Below, in pieces: positions 1 to 8,481 of a DNA stretch of 64,000 nt. The notes under the pieces are model-generated. The model worked only from the letters and a program-made list of their open reading frames with translations, searched no databases and was not told the DNA's origin. The DNA is taken from contig NZ_BMJC01000003.1 in assembly GCF_014642875.1 (NCBI RefSeq), positions 744,001-808,000 on the forward strand, read 5' to 3'. The stretch is from Puia dinghuensis (GTDB taxonomy: Bacteria; Bacteroidota; Bacteroidia; Chitinophagales; Chitinophagaceae). A program made the position numbers and the translations under genes. Position 1 is the first letter of the stretch. Each line of letters begins with the position of its first letter.

Positions 1-1
1 C

Positions 2-892
2 TATATGACGAAAGGCAATCAGTACTATTCGACCATGACGGTCAGAGCCAACTTCGGGAGCGCTCCTGAGCTGTACAATAAGATCGACTACTTCAATTCC
101 CTGATCAAGCTGGGCGATACCAAGAAACTGGCAGACATTTTTCATCTGTCGGAACCCGAGGCCGGCAAACTTCGCACATTCGCGATCGACCCGGTAGACG
201 ATGAGCTGCAGGCAGCCGAGCTGTACAAGAGCACCTTCTTCGATCTTGACAGGAGCTTCGAATCCCCGAGCACCGAAGCCGGCGCCATGCTACGGGACAC
301 TTCGTGGCAGAAGCTGATAAAATATGCTGATTTCAAGAAAAAGCTGAAGAATACCGACTTTCCTTTACAGACGATCACCTTATATAGCCTGTCGCCCGAC
401 GTCTTTACGCACGTGAGTGCAGGGCTGATCGAAACCGTAACCAGTACCCCATCACTGCTAGCGAGAAGACAAGCGGAAGATTCGTTGGTGCAAGAGCAGG
501 CGAATCTCATCCTCGGTTCGCTTTCCAACGCGGATACCCTTATGAAGGCCTACAACAGGAAGATAGGCTCTGGCGACCGGGGGGCGGATGTTTCGACCCT
601 GGCCATCTCCACTCAGCCGACCCACAGCCCGGTAGTAGAGCTGTTCGATAAAGAAAAAGACCTGAGAAGATCGCTGACCAATACCCGGCAACATGTGGAG
701 GAACATCGGGATATTCTGCAGGTCTACTCCGATTTCAACGCGGTGGGTACGCCTATTGCCCCCTTCAGGGAGTCTTTCCTCCAGTATTCGGTGTGGTGCC
801 TGCTGGGAACGATCGTCTTGTTGCTCCTGTTCGAAGGCTATTTGAAACTGGGCGAATTGGAAAAGCGTAGAAGCACTGCCAAAGGGATATAA
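2..892 (+). CDS. Wzz-like polysaccharide chain-length protein (5' partial)
   Basis: The reading frame is open to the left edge, so the N-terminus is outside the window. The visible part of about 295 residues is mostly helical and charged and ends with one strong membrane segment (SVWCLLGTIVLLLLFEGYL) followed by a short basic tail. This is the architecture of Wzz/chain-length determinant proteins, which have an N-terminal membrane helix (missing here), a large periplasmic region and a C-terminal membrane helix. It overlaps the flippase gene by one base (TAATG), which ties it to the polysaccharide operon. The expected role is to set surface-glycan chain length in the inner membrane. The ATG at 5 is probably internal. 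The family call rests on topology and neighbours, not on a clear motif. Confidence 0.6.
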   Translation, partial: YMTKGNQYYSTMTVRANFGSAPELYNKIDYFNSLIKLGDTKKLADIFHLSEPEAGKLRTFAIDPVDDELQAAELYKSTFFDLDRSFESPSTEAGAMLRDTSWQKLIKYADFKKKLKNTDFPLQTITLYSLSPDVFTHVSAGLIETVTSTPSLLARRQAEDSLVQEQANLILGSLSNADTLMKAYNRKIGSGDRGADVSTLAISTQPTHSPVVELFDKEKDLRRSLTNTRQHVEEHRDILQVYSDFNAVGTPIAPFRESFLQYSVWCLLGTIVLLLLFEGYLKLGELEKRRSTAKGI

Positions 893-2196
893 TGCTTAAA
901 AGGCTTTCTCTTGTCGCGCTGTTCACGGGTTCTGCCCAGTTGACCACCTTGATTGCTCTGAAGTACCTGGCAGGGTCCATGGATGCCGGCCGGCTTACTG
1001 CTCTCGGCGATATAGATTCGTTGTTGAATCTGATCATTAACCTGATAGGACTGGGGTTGTTGATGTCATCGGTGAGGGATATCGCCATCACCAAGGATTG
1101 GCAGCTGGAGGTGGACAAAGCGCAGACGGCCCGGATGACCCTTTCGCTCTGTCTGATCCCCGCCGCGGCATGGAGCATTTACAATCACGATTACCGCATC
1201 TTCCTTTTTGCACCCATCTTCGCGCTCAACGCCGATTATGCGTTGTATGGAAGGTCTTATCCCGTGCTCGCGGCATGCCTCGCCTTCGCAAGAGTGTTGA
1301 TCCCCTACATATTCGTACTCATCGCAGCAGCCATGCACTCTGCCTATACGGTAGAGATATTTCTCTTTAGTTCGGTACTCGTCTACCTTGGGTCGGGGCT
1401 TTTTATTGCCAGGTTCCTGGGCCGGCCCTATTGGCGGCGACCCTCCTGGAAAAGCCTGCATTTGTACTGGCTGAGCCTTGGCCTGGGGATTGCAAGTCTC
1501 TCCTATTATTTCATCGGGCTCGGTCTTATTCCCATCGTCGTATACTTCTACGACGACCGGGTTGCAGCTGCCGCCTACGTCGGCTGCAAGGTATACATGA
1601 TCTTCAAAGGTGTTTTAAGGATCATCAGCCAGTCCTTTATAAAGGAAATGGTCAGTACGGAGGTACAATTGCAGGTGGACAGGCTTGCCGGTTTTGCCGG
1701 GTTCCTCTTCCTGGCAGGCGTGCTGTTCTACCCTAATTCGTTCATAAAGCTTTTTCTGAGCAAGGCCCTGGAGTTCGACAAGCGGATGCTGATCATCCTG
1801 GCGCTCGCAGGCCTTGCCGCCTCGGTGCTGATCAGCTATGTCAACAGGGCCATTCTGGAGAAAAGAGACCGCCCCTACTCCGTGATCACCGGTATCGCAA
1901 CCCTTGCTTCCATTGCAGTTTGTATAATTCTTTCCTTTTTCTTACCTTCTGCGGCAAGTGTATTTATCGCCATCCTGGTAGGAGAGTTGATAAGCATGCT
2001 GGGCCTTGTGGGCCTCTTCCGCAGTAAGAAGGACCTCATCCTGAGATCGAAGATCTGGTTGAAATACATTCTGCTGGCGGCGATACCCCTGGGTGTCAGA
2101 GTTTGTTGGGGCGATTCCTTGCTCCCCTTTTTCGCCGGGATGGGCCTCATGGGAGGGGCATTCCTGCTGGTCTTCCATAAAAGGCTCCGCCTGTAA
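892..2196 (+). CDS. Wzx-like polysaccharide flippase (MATE/MOP-type membrane protein)
   Basis: This 434-residue protein is almost entirely hydrophobic, with about 12 predicted membrane segments from residue 5 to the C-terminus and short basic loops. That is the usual length and topology of polysaccharide biosynthesis flippases of the MOP superfamily. These move undecaprenyl-linked repeat units across the inner membrane. It overlaps the Wzz-like gene by one base and lies 14 bases before the polymerase/ligase gene, so the three are probably co-transcribed and translationally coupled. No diagnostic short motif was recognised. An unrelated polytopic membrane protein cannot be excluded, but the context strongly favours a flippase. 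Confidence 0.7.
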   Translation: MLKRLSLVALFTGSAQLTTLIALKYLAGSMDAGRLTALGDIDSLLNLIINLIGLGLLMSSVRDIAITKDWQLEVDKAQTARMTLSLCLIPAAAWSIYNHDYRIFLFAPIFALNADYALYGRSYPVLAACLAFARVLIPYIFVLIAAAMHSAYTVEIFLFSSVLVYLGSGLFIARFLGRPYWRRPSWKSLHLYWLSLGLGIASLSYYFIGLGLIPIVVYFYDDRVAAAAYVGCKVYMIFKGVLRIISQSFIKEMVSTEVQLQVDRLAGFAGFLFLAGVLFYPNSFIKLFLSKALEFDKRMLIILALAGLAASVLISYVNRAILEKRDRPYSVITGIATLASIAVCIILSFFLPSAASVFIAILVGELISMLGLVGLFRSKKDLILRSKIWLKYILLAAIPLGVRVCWGDSLLPFFAGMGLMGGAFLLVFHKRLRL

Positions 2197-2210
2197 AGAA
2201 ATTCAAATCA

Positions 2211-3437
2211 ATGCGAGCAAGCAGCTTATCCATAAAAAACATCTTCCGGCTCGAGACGCTTATCGTGCTGTACTTCCTGGCCCTGCTGTTCTTTGGCAAG
2301 GGATTCACGAAATTTCCCGTTATCGGCCCGTTGTATCTGCATGATGCCGTGCTGCTGCTCATTACGTTGCTGGCGATAAATCGGGGAAAGCTGGTATCCC
2401 GGTTCAATTCCATCTGGCTGCTGCTGGCGATAGCCGTGTTCTACCTGGTGGTCTCCCTTCTTTTCTTTCATTTGCCGGGGCCGATAGTGCTGATGGCCTT
2501 CCGGCAATTCAATCTGTTCCTTTACCTGGGGTGCACATTCGTGACATTCAATGCTGTCGTAATGACCAGCAGCGATCTGTGGAAGCCCATAGCGCTGATC
2601 AAGCTCATATCCGTCCTCTCCGTTGTGTTACAGTGCGGACTGTTGATATATGGGAAACTATTCGTCCCCAATTTCGAGCTATTTGGGGAAGGCGATTATA
2701 ATTATTACTCCCCTCTGGCCGTGTTTGGCATCATCACCTACGGCGCCATGGTCGCCACCTACGAAAAGAATGTCTACCTCCGGTGGATCAAACTCATCCT
2801 TGTCCTCTTCCTTTCCACCACCACCGGGCACTCTTCGGCTTTTCTTGCCGTCTTCGTCATCATCCTTGTGCATTTATTCATCATGATCAAGCCCATGCAG
2901 CGATTCATCGCGCTCGGGTTTTGCCTGGGCGCCGTGCTGGTGCTGGATTTCCTGCCGGAGTTCAGGGATGTGAATGCCAGTTGGCGACTGTTATACTGGA
3001 ACCATGTGCTGCACAATGTCATAGTTGATCACTATATGATCCTGGGCAACGGTTTTGGCAGGCCCTTTATGACCTATGACTTTGCTTTATACCTCAACGA
3101 TGCGCTTCATTCTCCTATCATGATCGACGAGCTGTATCCCATGGCACGCTACCTGTCCCCGCCGCATAATTCGCTGCTCACCATGTGTTTTCATGTGGGC
3201 CTGTTGCCGGTGCTGCTGCTGCTTATTCCATTGCGGCGGTTCTTCGTTCAGGTTTTGATGCGCTCACGTCCGGCGGATGATTCGGTCACCTTCCTCGTTT
3301 ATGCCCTTCCCGGCTGTTTTGTCTGGGTCATGTTCAACGTCATACTCGAACTACCCCATTCGGCTACCTTTTTCTGGCTTGTTTTCCTGACCACTGCTTA
3401 CGCTTTGAAGGTTCAGGACAAGCGGGCGACCACGTAA
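2211..3437 (+). CDS. O-antigen polymerase/ligase-like membrane protein (Wzy/WaaL type)
   Basis: The protein has 408 residues and about 10-12 membrane segments. A long extracytoplasmic loop near residues 255-325 carries the hallmark SPPHNSLL stretch seen in O-antigen ligase and polymerase proteins (Wzy_C/WaaL family). Such enzymes either polymerise lipid-linked repeat units or transfer the finished glycan to an acceptor on the periplasmic face. It sits between the flippase and a cytoplasmic glycosyltransferase, as expected in a Wzx/Wzy cluster. Sequence alone does not separate polymerase from ligase; a polymerase is preferred because no other candidate is in the window. Confidence 0.7.
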   Translation: MRASSLSIKNIFRLETLIVLYFLALLFFGKGFTKFPVIGPLYLHDAVLLLITLLAINRGKLVSRFNSIWLLLAIAVFYLVVSLLFFHLPGPIVLMAFRQFNLFLYLGCTFVTFNAVVMTSSDLWKPIALIKLISVLSVVLQCGLLIYGKLFVPNFELFGEGDYNYYSPLAVFGIITYGAMVATYEKNVYLRWIKLILVLFLSTTTGHSSAFLAVFVIILVHLFIMIKPMQRFIALGFCLGAVLVLDFLPEFRDVNASWRLLYWNHVLHNVIVDHYMILGNGFGRPFMTYDFALYLNDALHSPIMIDELYPMARYLSPPHNSLLTMCFHVGLLPVLLLLIPLRRFFVQVLMRSRPADDSVTFLVYALPGCFVWVMFNVILELPHSATFFWLVFLTTAYALKVQDKRATT

Positions 3438-3480
3438 AAAATGGTAGAAATTAGCGGGAAAATAGCATCTTTGCGCTTCC

Positions 3481-4587
3481 ATGAAGAGGATATTATTTTT
3501 GGCGCAGGTGCCTCCTCCCGTACATGGGGCGTCGATCGCGAATAAGATATTGATCAGCAGCGACCTTATTGCGGAGCATTTCGAAAGCAGGCATATCGAT
3601 ATCGGCGCAGCCGGGAAGATAGAAGATATCGGCAAGTTCTCGGTGGCCAAGCTGCCTGGGGTAGCCCGCACGCTGGTCAGCATTGTCCGAAATCTGTTCG
3701 TATTCCGGCCACATATCGTCTATCTGAGTCTGGCGCCTTCGGGATTCGCCTTCTACAGGGATGTCGTCTTCGTTCAGATCATCAGGCTTTTTGGGCCAGA
3801 GCTGGTCTTCCATCTGCACGGGAAGGGTCTGCGCCGCAGCGGGGAAAATAGCCGCCTGTTCAGGCGGCTTAGCAAAAGCATCTTTAAGAACTGCCATGTC
3901 ATCTTCCTTTCCGAAGGACTTCGTTCGGATGCCGCCGGTCTCTCCTATAAAAGCTCTTTTGTCGTCAATTATGGATTCCCGGAGGGGCCGGTAGCCCCAA
4001 GGGTCGCATCCGATGGTCAAAAAAAGATCGAGATCCTTTATCTTTCCAATTATGTCCGTACCAAGGGAGTGATCGACCTTGTGGACGCCCTGGAGCTGGT
4101 TTCCCGTACGCATAACCATTTCGGCGTCACCCTGGCAGGAAAACCTTTTGACATCAGCCTGGAATTCCTGGAGAACTATGTAAGGGAAAAGGGTCTGGCA
4201 GACAGGGTCAGGGTTTGCGGACCCAAGTATGATGGCGACAAGGTCGAACTGTTGGAGAAAGCCGATATCTTCGTCCTGCCGACCTACTACGAGAATGAGG
4301 CGTTTCCCCTGTCGATACTGGAAGCCATGAAATTCGGTCTGCCTGTCATCAGCACGTATGAAGGCGGGATCCCCGATATGATAGCGGAAGGAGTGGATGG
4401 GCGGCTGTTCCCCAGCAGGGATATTACGGCCCTTGCGCGACAGATCGAATACCTGCTGGATCACCCGGAAGAAAGAAGATCGCTGGGCGAGGCCGCCAGA
4501 AGAAAATTTTTGGAAAGGTTTACCGTTTCTACTTTTGAACGGAATATGCTGCAGGTGTTTCAGCACATCTGCCCGCAGGAACCATAA
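3481..4587 (+). CDS. GT4-family glycosyltransferase
   Basis: This 368-residue protein has two Rossmann-like halves. The N-terminus begins with a strand and then PPPVHGAS, the donor/acceptor loop of GT-B enzymes. The C-terminal half contains LYLSNYVRTKGV, then ADIFVLPTYYENEAFPLSIL with the EX7E-type glutamates, then GLPVIST and GGIPDMI. This is the GT4/Glycos_transf_1 signature for retaining, sugar-nucleotide-dependent transferases. It would add one sugar to the lipid-linked repeat unit in the cytoplasm. It lies between the polymerase-like gene (43 bases upstream) and asnB (17 bases downstream). The sugar specificity cannot be read from the sequence. Confidence 0.85.
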   Translation: MKRILFLAQVPPPVHGASIANKILISSDLIAEHFESRHIDIGAAGKIEDIGKFSVAKLPGVARTLVSIVRNLFVFRPHIVYLSLAPSGFAFYRDVVFVQIIRLFGPELVFHLHGKGLRRSGENSRLFRRLSKSIFKNCHVIFLSEGLRSDAAGLSYKSSFVVNYGFPEGPVAPRVASDGQKKIEILYLSNYVRTKGVIDLVDALELVSRTHNHFGVTLAGKPFDISLEFLENYVREKGLADRVRVCGPKYDGDKVELLEKADIFVLPTYYENEAFPLSILEAMKFGLPVISTYEGGIPDMIAEGVDGRLFPSRDITALARQIEYLLDHPEERRSLGEAARRKFLERFTVSTFERNMLQVFQHICPQEP

Positions 4588-4604
4588 AACGAACTCCATC
4601 ATCT

Positions 4605-6548
4605 ATGTGCGGCATTGCAGGATTTATCAATTTTCAGGAGGCGGACAAACTCGCCCGGATGGCCATGGACGCCGAGGCGCACAGGGGGCCGGATAGCCGG
4701 CAATCATGGACGGAGGACAATGTCACTTTCGCCCATCTGCGCCTGTCCATTATCGATCTGGACCACCGGAGTGACCAGCCTTTTATCAAAAACGGGCTGG
4801 TGATGGTCTTCAACGGGGAGATATATAACTATAAAGAGCTGCGGGCACGCCTGCTGGAAATCGATGCATCCCTTGAATTTCGCACGGATTCGGACACAGA
4901 AGTTCTGCTGGAATGGTACCGGCTGAAAAGAGAGGAATGCCTGGCCGATCTCATCGGGATGTTCTCGTTCGCCGTCTATGATCCAACGGCAAAGACGCTT
5001 TTCCTGGCAAGGGACCATTTTGGGATCAAACCCTTGTTCTATACTTTTATAGACAACCGGCTGGCCTTTGCTTCCGAGCTGAAGGCGCTGGTGAATATCC
5101 CGGGATTCAACCGGACGATCAATCGGGTGACGCTGGTCGGGGCAATGACGTATCTATGGGTGCCCGGGAATGAAACGATGTTTGAAGGCTGCTTTAAGCT
5201 GCCACCGGCCCACTACATGCAGCTGGACCTCTCCAATCCTTCCCTACAGCCACGGATAAAAGAATACTGGCGCCCCGAGACCCGTGTCGTTCACACCGAC
5301 GAAAAAGCGACCATCGAGACACTTACGGACTGCATGGAAGCCTCGATCAGGCGGCATATGATCGCGGATGTGCCGGTGAGCAGTTTCCTCAGCGGAGGCC
5401 TTGACTCCTCGCTTATCTCGGTGATGGCCGCCCGCACCGGCGTCAATCTTTCCACCTATACGATCGGGACATCGGAAGAAGACAAGAAGGTAGAAAAGAT
5501 GCCTGCCGATGAAAAGTATGCCCGGATGCTGGCCGATCAGTTTCATTTCGATCATCATGAGATAGTCGTCAAAGCCAATATCATTGACGATCTGCCCAGG
5601 ATGGTGTATATGCTGGACGAGCCGATAGGCGACCCCGCGGCGCTGAACACCTATCTCATCTGCAAGGCGGCCCGGGAGAATGGAGTGAAGGTACTGCTCT
5701 CCGGCATGGGTGCGGATGAGCTCTTCTTTGGCTATCGCCGGCAGCGGGCTACCTTGCTGGCCACCCGGTATCAGCGTACCCCTGCCTTCCTTAGAAAGTC
5801 ACTGGAAGCCATAGCCGCCCTTCTGCCGGTAAAGGCCTTTGGAAAAGGCATCCGCATCGTCCGCTGGCTAAAGCGATTCTTGTCGTTTGCTGGGTTATCC
5901 CCCGAAGAAGCATACATGCGCAGCTATTCCTATTATGACGCCAATGAGCTGAAAGAGCTTTTCCGGGCAGATGTCAGCGCCGACTTCGGAAAACTGCGCG
6001 AACAGCACAAGCATTTCTACAACGAAAATGGGTACGATGAGCCGAGAAACAAGATGTGCTACACCGATATGCATCTGTTCATGGTCGGCCTGAACCTTAC
6101 CTATACGGACAGGGCTTCCATGGCAGCATCGGTGGAAGTAAGAGTACCCTTTATTGACAGGGAGGTGGTGCAGACGGCCTTACACATCTCCGGTGGCCTG
6201 AAATACAAAAAGAAACAGCAAAAGTACATCCTGAAGAAAGTAGCGGAAAAGTATTTGCCGCATTCGATCATTTACCGGCCGAAAGCATCCTTTGGGGCGC
6301 CCATCCGCTCTTGGATCAGCAATGATCTGAAGCCCCTGATCGACGAGTTGCTGTCCGAACGCCAGGTAACTGCCAGAAATCTTTTCAACTACGGCTATGT
6401 GAAGAAGCTCATCGACGAAGACCGGAAGGGAATCGCCGATCATGCCTATCGACTCTACCAGCTCATCACCGTCGAGCTGTGGTTGCGCCGGTACGCCGAT
6501 GAGCCCGCGGTCCCTGCTGGGCCCGCCGCAGTCTATGAGCAGGCATAG
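4605..6548 (+). CDS. asnB: Asparagine synthase (glutamine-hydrolysing), polysaccharide-cluster type
   Basis: The protein has 647 residues. The N-terminal class II glutaminase domain starts with the catalytic Cys2 (MCGIAGF) and has the GEIYN loop at 71-75. The ATP-pyrophosphatase domain carries SGGLDSS at 263-269. The family converts aspartate, glutamine and ATP to asparagine. Paralogues inside glycan clusters often amidate uronic acids or similar sugars instead. All catalytic elements visible to me are intact and the length is normal. It starts 17 bases after the GT4 gene, so it is probably in the same operon. Context suggests a sugar-modifying amidotransferase, but simple asparagine synthesis is equally compatible with the sequence. 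Confidence 0.88.
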   Translation: MCGIAGFINFQEADKLARMAMDAEAHRGPDSRQSWTEDNVTFAHLRLSIIDLDHRSDQPFIKNGLVMVFNGEIYNYKELRARLLEIDASLEFRTDSDTEVLLEWYRLKREECLADLIGMFSFAVYDPTAKTLFLARDHFGIKPLFYTFIDNRLAFASELKALVNIPGFNRTINRVTLVGAMTYLWVPGNETMFEGCFKLPPAHYMQLDLSNPSLQPRIKEYWRPETRVVHTDEKATIETLTDCMEASIRRHMIADVPVSSFLSGGLDSSLISVMAARTGVNLSTYTIGTSEEDKKVEKMPADEKYARMLADQFHFDHHEIVVKANIIDDLPRMVYMLDEPIGDPAALNTYLICKAARENGVKVLLSGMGADELFFGYRRQRATLLATRYQRTPAFLRKSLEAIAALLPVKAFGKGIRIVRWLKRFLSFAGLSPEEAYMRSYSYYDANELKELFRADVSADFGKLREQHKHFYNENGYDEPRNKMCYTDMHLFMVGLNLTYTDRASMAASVEVRVPFIDREVVQTALHISGGLKYKKKQQKYILKKVAEKYLPHSIIYRPKASFGAPIRSWISNDLKPLIDELLSERQVTARNLFNYGYVKKLIDEDRKGIADHAYRLYQLITVELWLRRYADEPAVPAGPAAVYEQA

Positions 6549-6792
6549 ACGGGCCTGTGGGAAAAAGGCGACGAGACCCCGGTGATGGCAGATCCCCGGT
6601 TTGCCGACACCGCGAGATCGCAAAAAAATAACCGATGGTTTACTATGAAATATTAAAGAAAAATATTATCTTAATATACTGCTTTTATAGCCAAATCCTC
6701 CCCTTATCTAGCCAGATGGTACCCTCGCCAAACTGATCATCTCCTTACGACAGATCGTGCCCTGACCCCCAAACGCTAAACACCCTGTCGTC
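6549..6792. other. Intergenic region, AT-rich, likely promoter of the beta-helix gene
   Basis: About 240 bases separate asnB from the beta-helix gene, the largest gap in the plus-strand polysaccharide run. A clearly AT-richer block lies near 6625-6690. No strong terminator hairpin or full TAnnTTTG promoter was found. It probably marks an operon break. Confidence 0.35.
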
Positions 6793-8418
6793 ATGAAACG
6801 CTTTGTCTGGCTACTTTGTGCAATCCTGCCTGCGATGCAGGACTGCACCAAACACGTAACTTCCTTCTATGTAAGCGGTAACAACCTGAGTGCTATCCTT
6901 ATTCCACCGGGAAGAGATATTGCCGATTTTATCGGGACTCACCCACAAAAGAACGAATTCCTGCTTGCGACAGGGCAATATCCAGCCGGCCAGGGGACCT
7001 GTATCACCCGGAGCCACATCATCATCCGAAGCAAGAGCCCAGGCGACCAGCCTCGGATCACCGACCCCATGCAGTTTTGCGGAGATAACAATGTCATCGA
7101 CGGGCTCACCTGGGATGCCGATAAGGATCCGGGTATCCGCATGTCCGACCCCGGGACATTGTGCCTCAGCGGAAAGCGTAACATCGTACGAAATTGTGTT
7201 TTCCGCAACTTCCGGACAACAGTCAACGGAGACGTGATCGTCATGCTCGGCCGCTTGTTTACTGGAAGCATATTCATCAATACGGTGGCGGACTGCAATA
7301 CCATCGAATCCTGCGTCTTCGACAATTGGGGTTTAAGGGGCGAGCCCCATAATTCGGTGAAAAGCTCCACTTGTATTGCGGTAGGCCTGGAAAACGACAA
7401 GGGAAGGTTCACGGGAACAGTGATCAGGAAGAACCTCTTCATCAACGGGCCCTATAGGGAATACGGCTATAACGCTGCCTGCAAGGTATTCAACGCCGTC
7501 CTGCTGGAAGACAATACTTTCTTTGGCGGCCAGGAATGCATGGAAATGAAATTCGGCAACAGTACGGTGAGAGGCAACATCATCCATCATTTCTCCGGGT
7601 ATAATATCCTGGCCAACCGATATGGGAAGAATAGCCTTTATGAATACAACACGGTGTACGATGTGGCCCCTTTCGATGGCGTTTCCAGCTCCCAGGGGCT
7701 CATGATCTGGGAATGCGGCAATACGGTATTACGGAACAACCTGATCTATGACTGCCAGACGACCGGACTTATCCCGGGAAGACAGACCCTGCAGAACACC
7801 TTGTTGGAGTACCTGTTGATCGAAAACAACAGTTTTATCAATAATAAGCGCGGCATTGTCTTTGAAAACGAGACCGGCAGTCCCCGCCAGGTCTTCATCA
7901 CCAGGAACATCTTCTACCACGGTGCGGGTGCTGCTGTCTATGCCCTGTCCAATGTCGATACCGCATCGCTCGCCTATTATGCGGACAATCTGTATTACGA
8001 TGGCTTCACGGAAAGAGGCGACAGAGCTCCTGTGATAGCAAATCCGCAGTTTGTCAACCCAGCCGGGCAGAACTTTCTGCTTTCCAGCCAGTCTCCCGCC
8101 TGTGGATATGGCGCCTTCCCCTGCGGGACGGCAAATGCCGGGTCCGGGGAGCCCCCGGACGACCCGGCACGTCACGTGGTTATCTACCCGACGAAAGATA
8201 AATGGGTCTTTCACGTCGGGCTCGTCGGGTTGGACATCCGGCCCCTTCGCCTGGAGGTAGTGGACGGCGCCGGAAAAGAACTGGCAATAAGAAATGTTCC
8301 CGATCCGGGCTATAAACTCTTTAGCAATATCGACCTGCGGGCGAGCCAGCCACGGGATATCGTTATCCGGTTGAATACCGATAAGACCGTTATCACCAAA
8401 TACGTACATATCGAATAA
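6793..8418 (+). CDS. Secreted right-handed beta-helix protein, PL6-like polysaccharide lyase candidate
   Basis: This 541-residue protein starts with a short basic, hydrophobic segment that looks like a signal peptide but lacks a clean cleavage site or lipobox. Residues 70-440 show repeated N-x-I/V-x-x-N-x-F/I patterns of a parallel beta-helix. The stretch around EMKFGNSTVRGN (Lys253) and LANRYGKN (Arg276) resembles the catalytic Lys/Arg strands of PL6 chondroitinase-B/alginate-lyase enzymes, although the usual Arg-His-Gly is Arg-Tyr-Gly. The last ~80 residues begin VVIYPTKD, contain GAGKEL and end in a beta-rich tail, resembling a type IX secretion type A sorting domain. It lies inside the glycan cluster, so it may trim or release the polymer. 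Substrate and activity are inference. Confidence 0.6.
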   Translation: MKRFVWLLCAILPAMQDCTKHVTSFYVSGNNLSAILIPPGRDIADFIGTHPQKNEFLLATGQYPAGQGTCITRSHIIIRSKSPGDQPRITDPMQFCGDNNVIDGLTWDADKDPGIRMSDPGTLCLSGKRNIVRNCVFRNFRTTVNGDVIVMLGRLFTGSIFINTVADCNTIESCVFDNWGLRGEPHNSVKSSTCIAVGLENDKGRFTGTVIRKNLFINGPYREYGYNAACKVFNAVLLEDNTFFGGQECMEMKFGNSTVRGNIIHHFSGYNILANRYGKNSLYEYNTVYDVAPFDGVSSSQGLMIWECGNTVLRNNLIYDCQTTGLIPGRQTLQNTLLEYLLIENNSFINNKRGIVFENETGSPRQVFITRNIFYHGAGAAVYALSNVDTASLAYYADNLYYDGFTERGDRAPVIANPQFVNPAGQNFLLSSQSPACGYGAFPCGTANAGSGEPPDDPARHVVIYPTKDKWVFHVGLVGLDIRPLRLEVVDGAGKELAIRNVPDPGYKLFSNIDLRASQPRDIVIRLNTDKTVITKYVHIE

Positions 8419-8481
8419 ATTGGGGCGACAGGCCTGTTTCGCGCACTTTAATTCGTTAATTTCGCGGCCAAGTTATCATAC

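Noticed and set aside
3493-4602. Minus-strand open frame (369 codons) opposite the GT4 gene
   Set aside because: Shadow of a clear glycosyltransferase; no start signal or domain.
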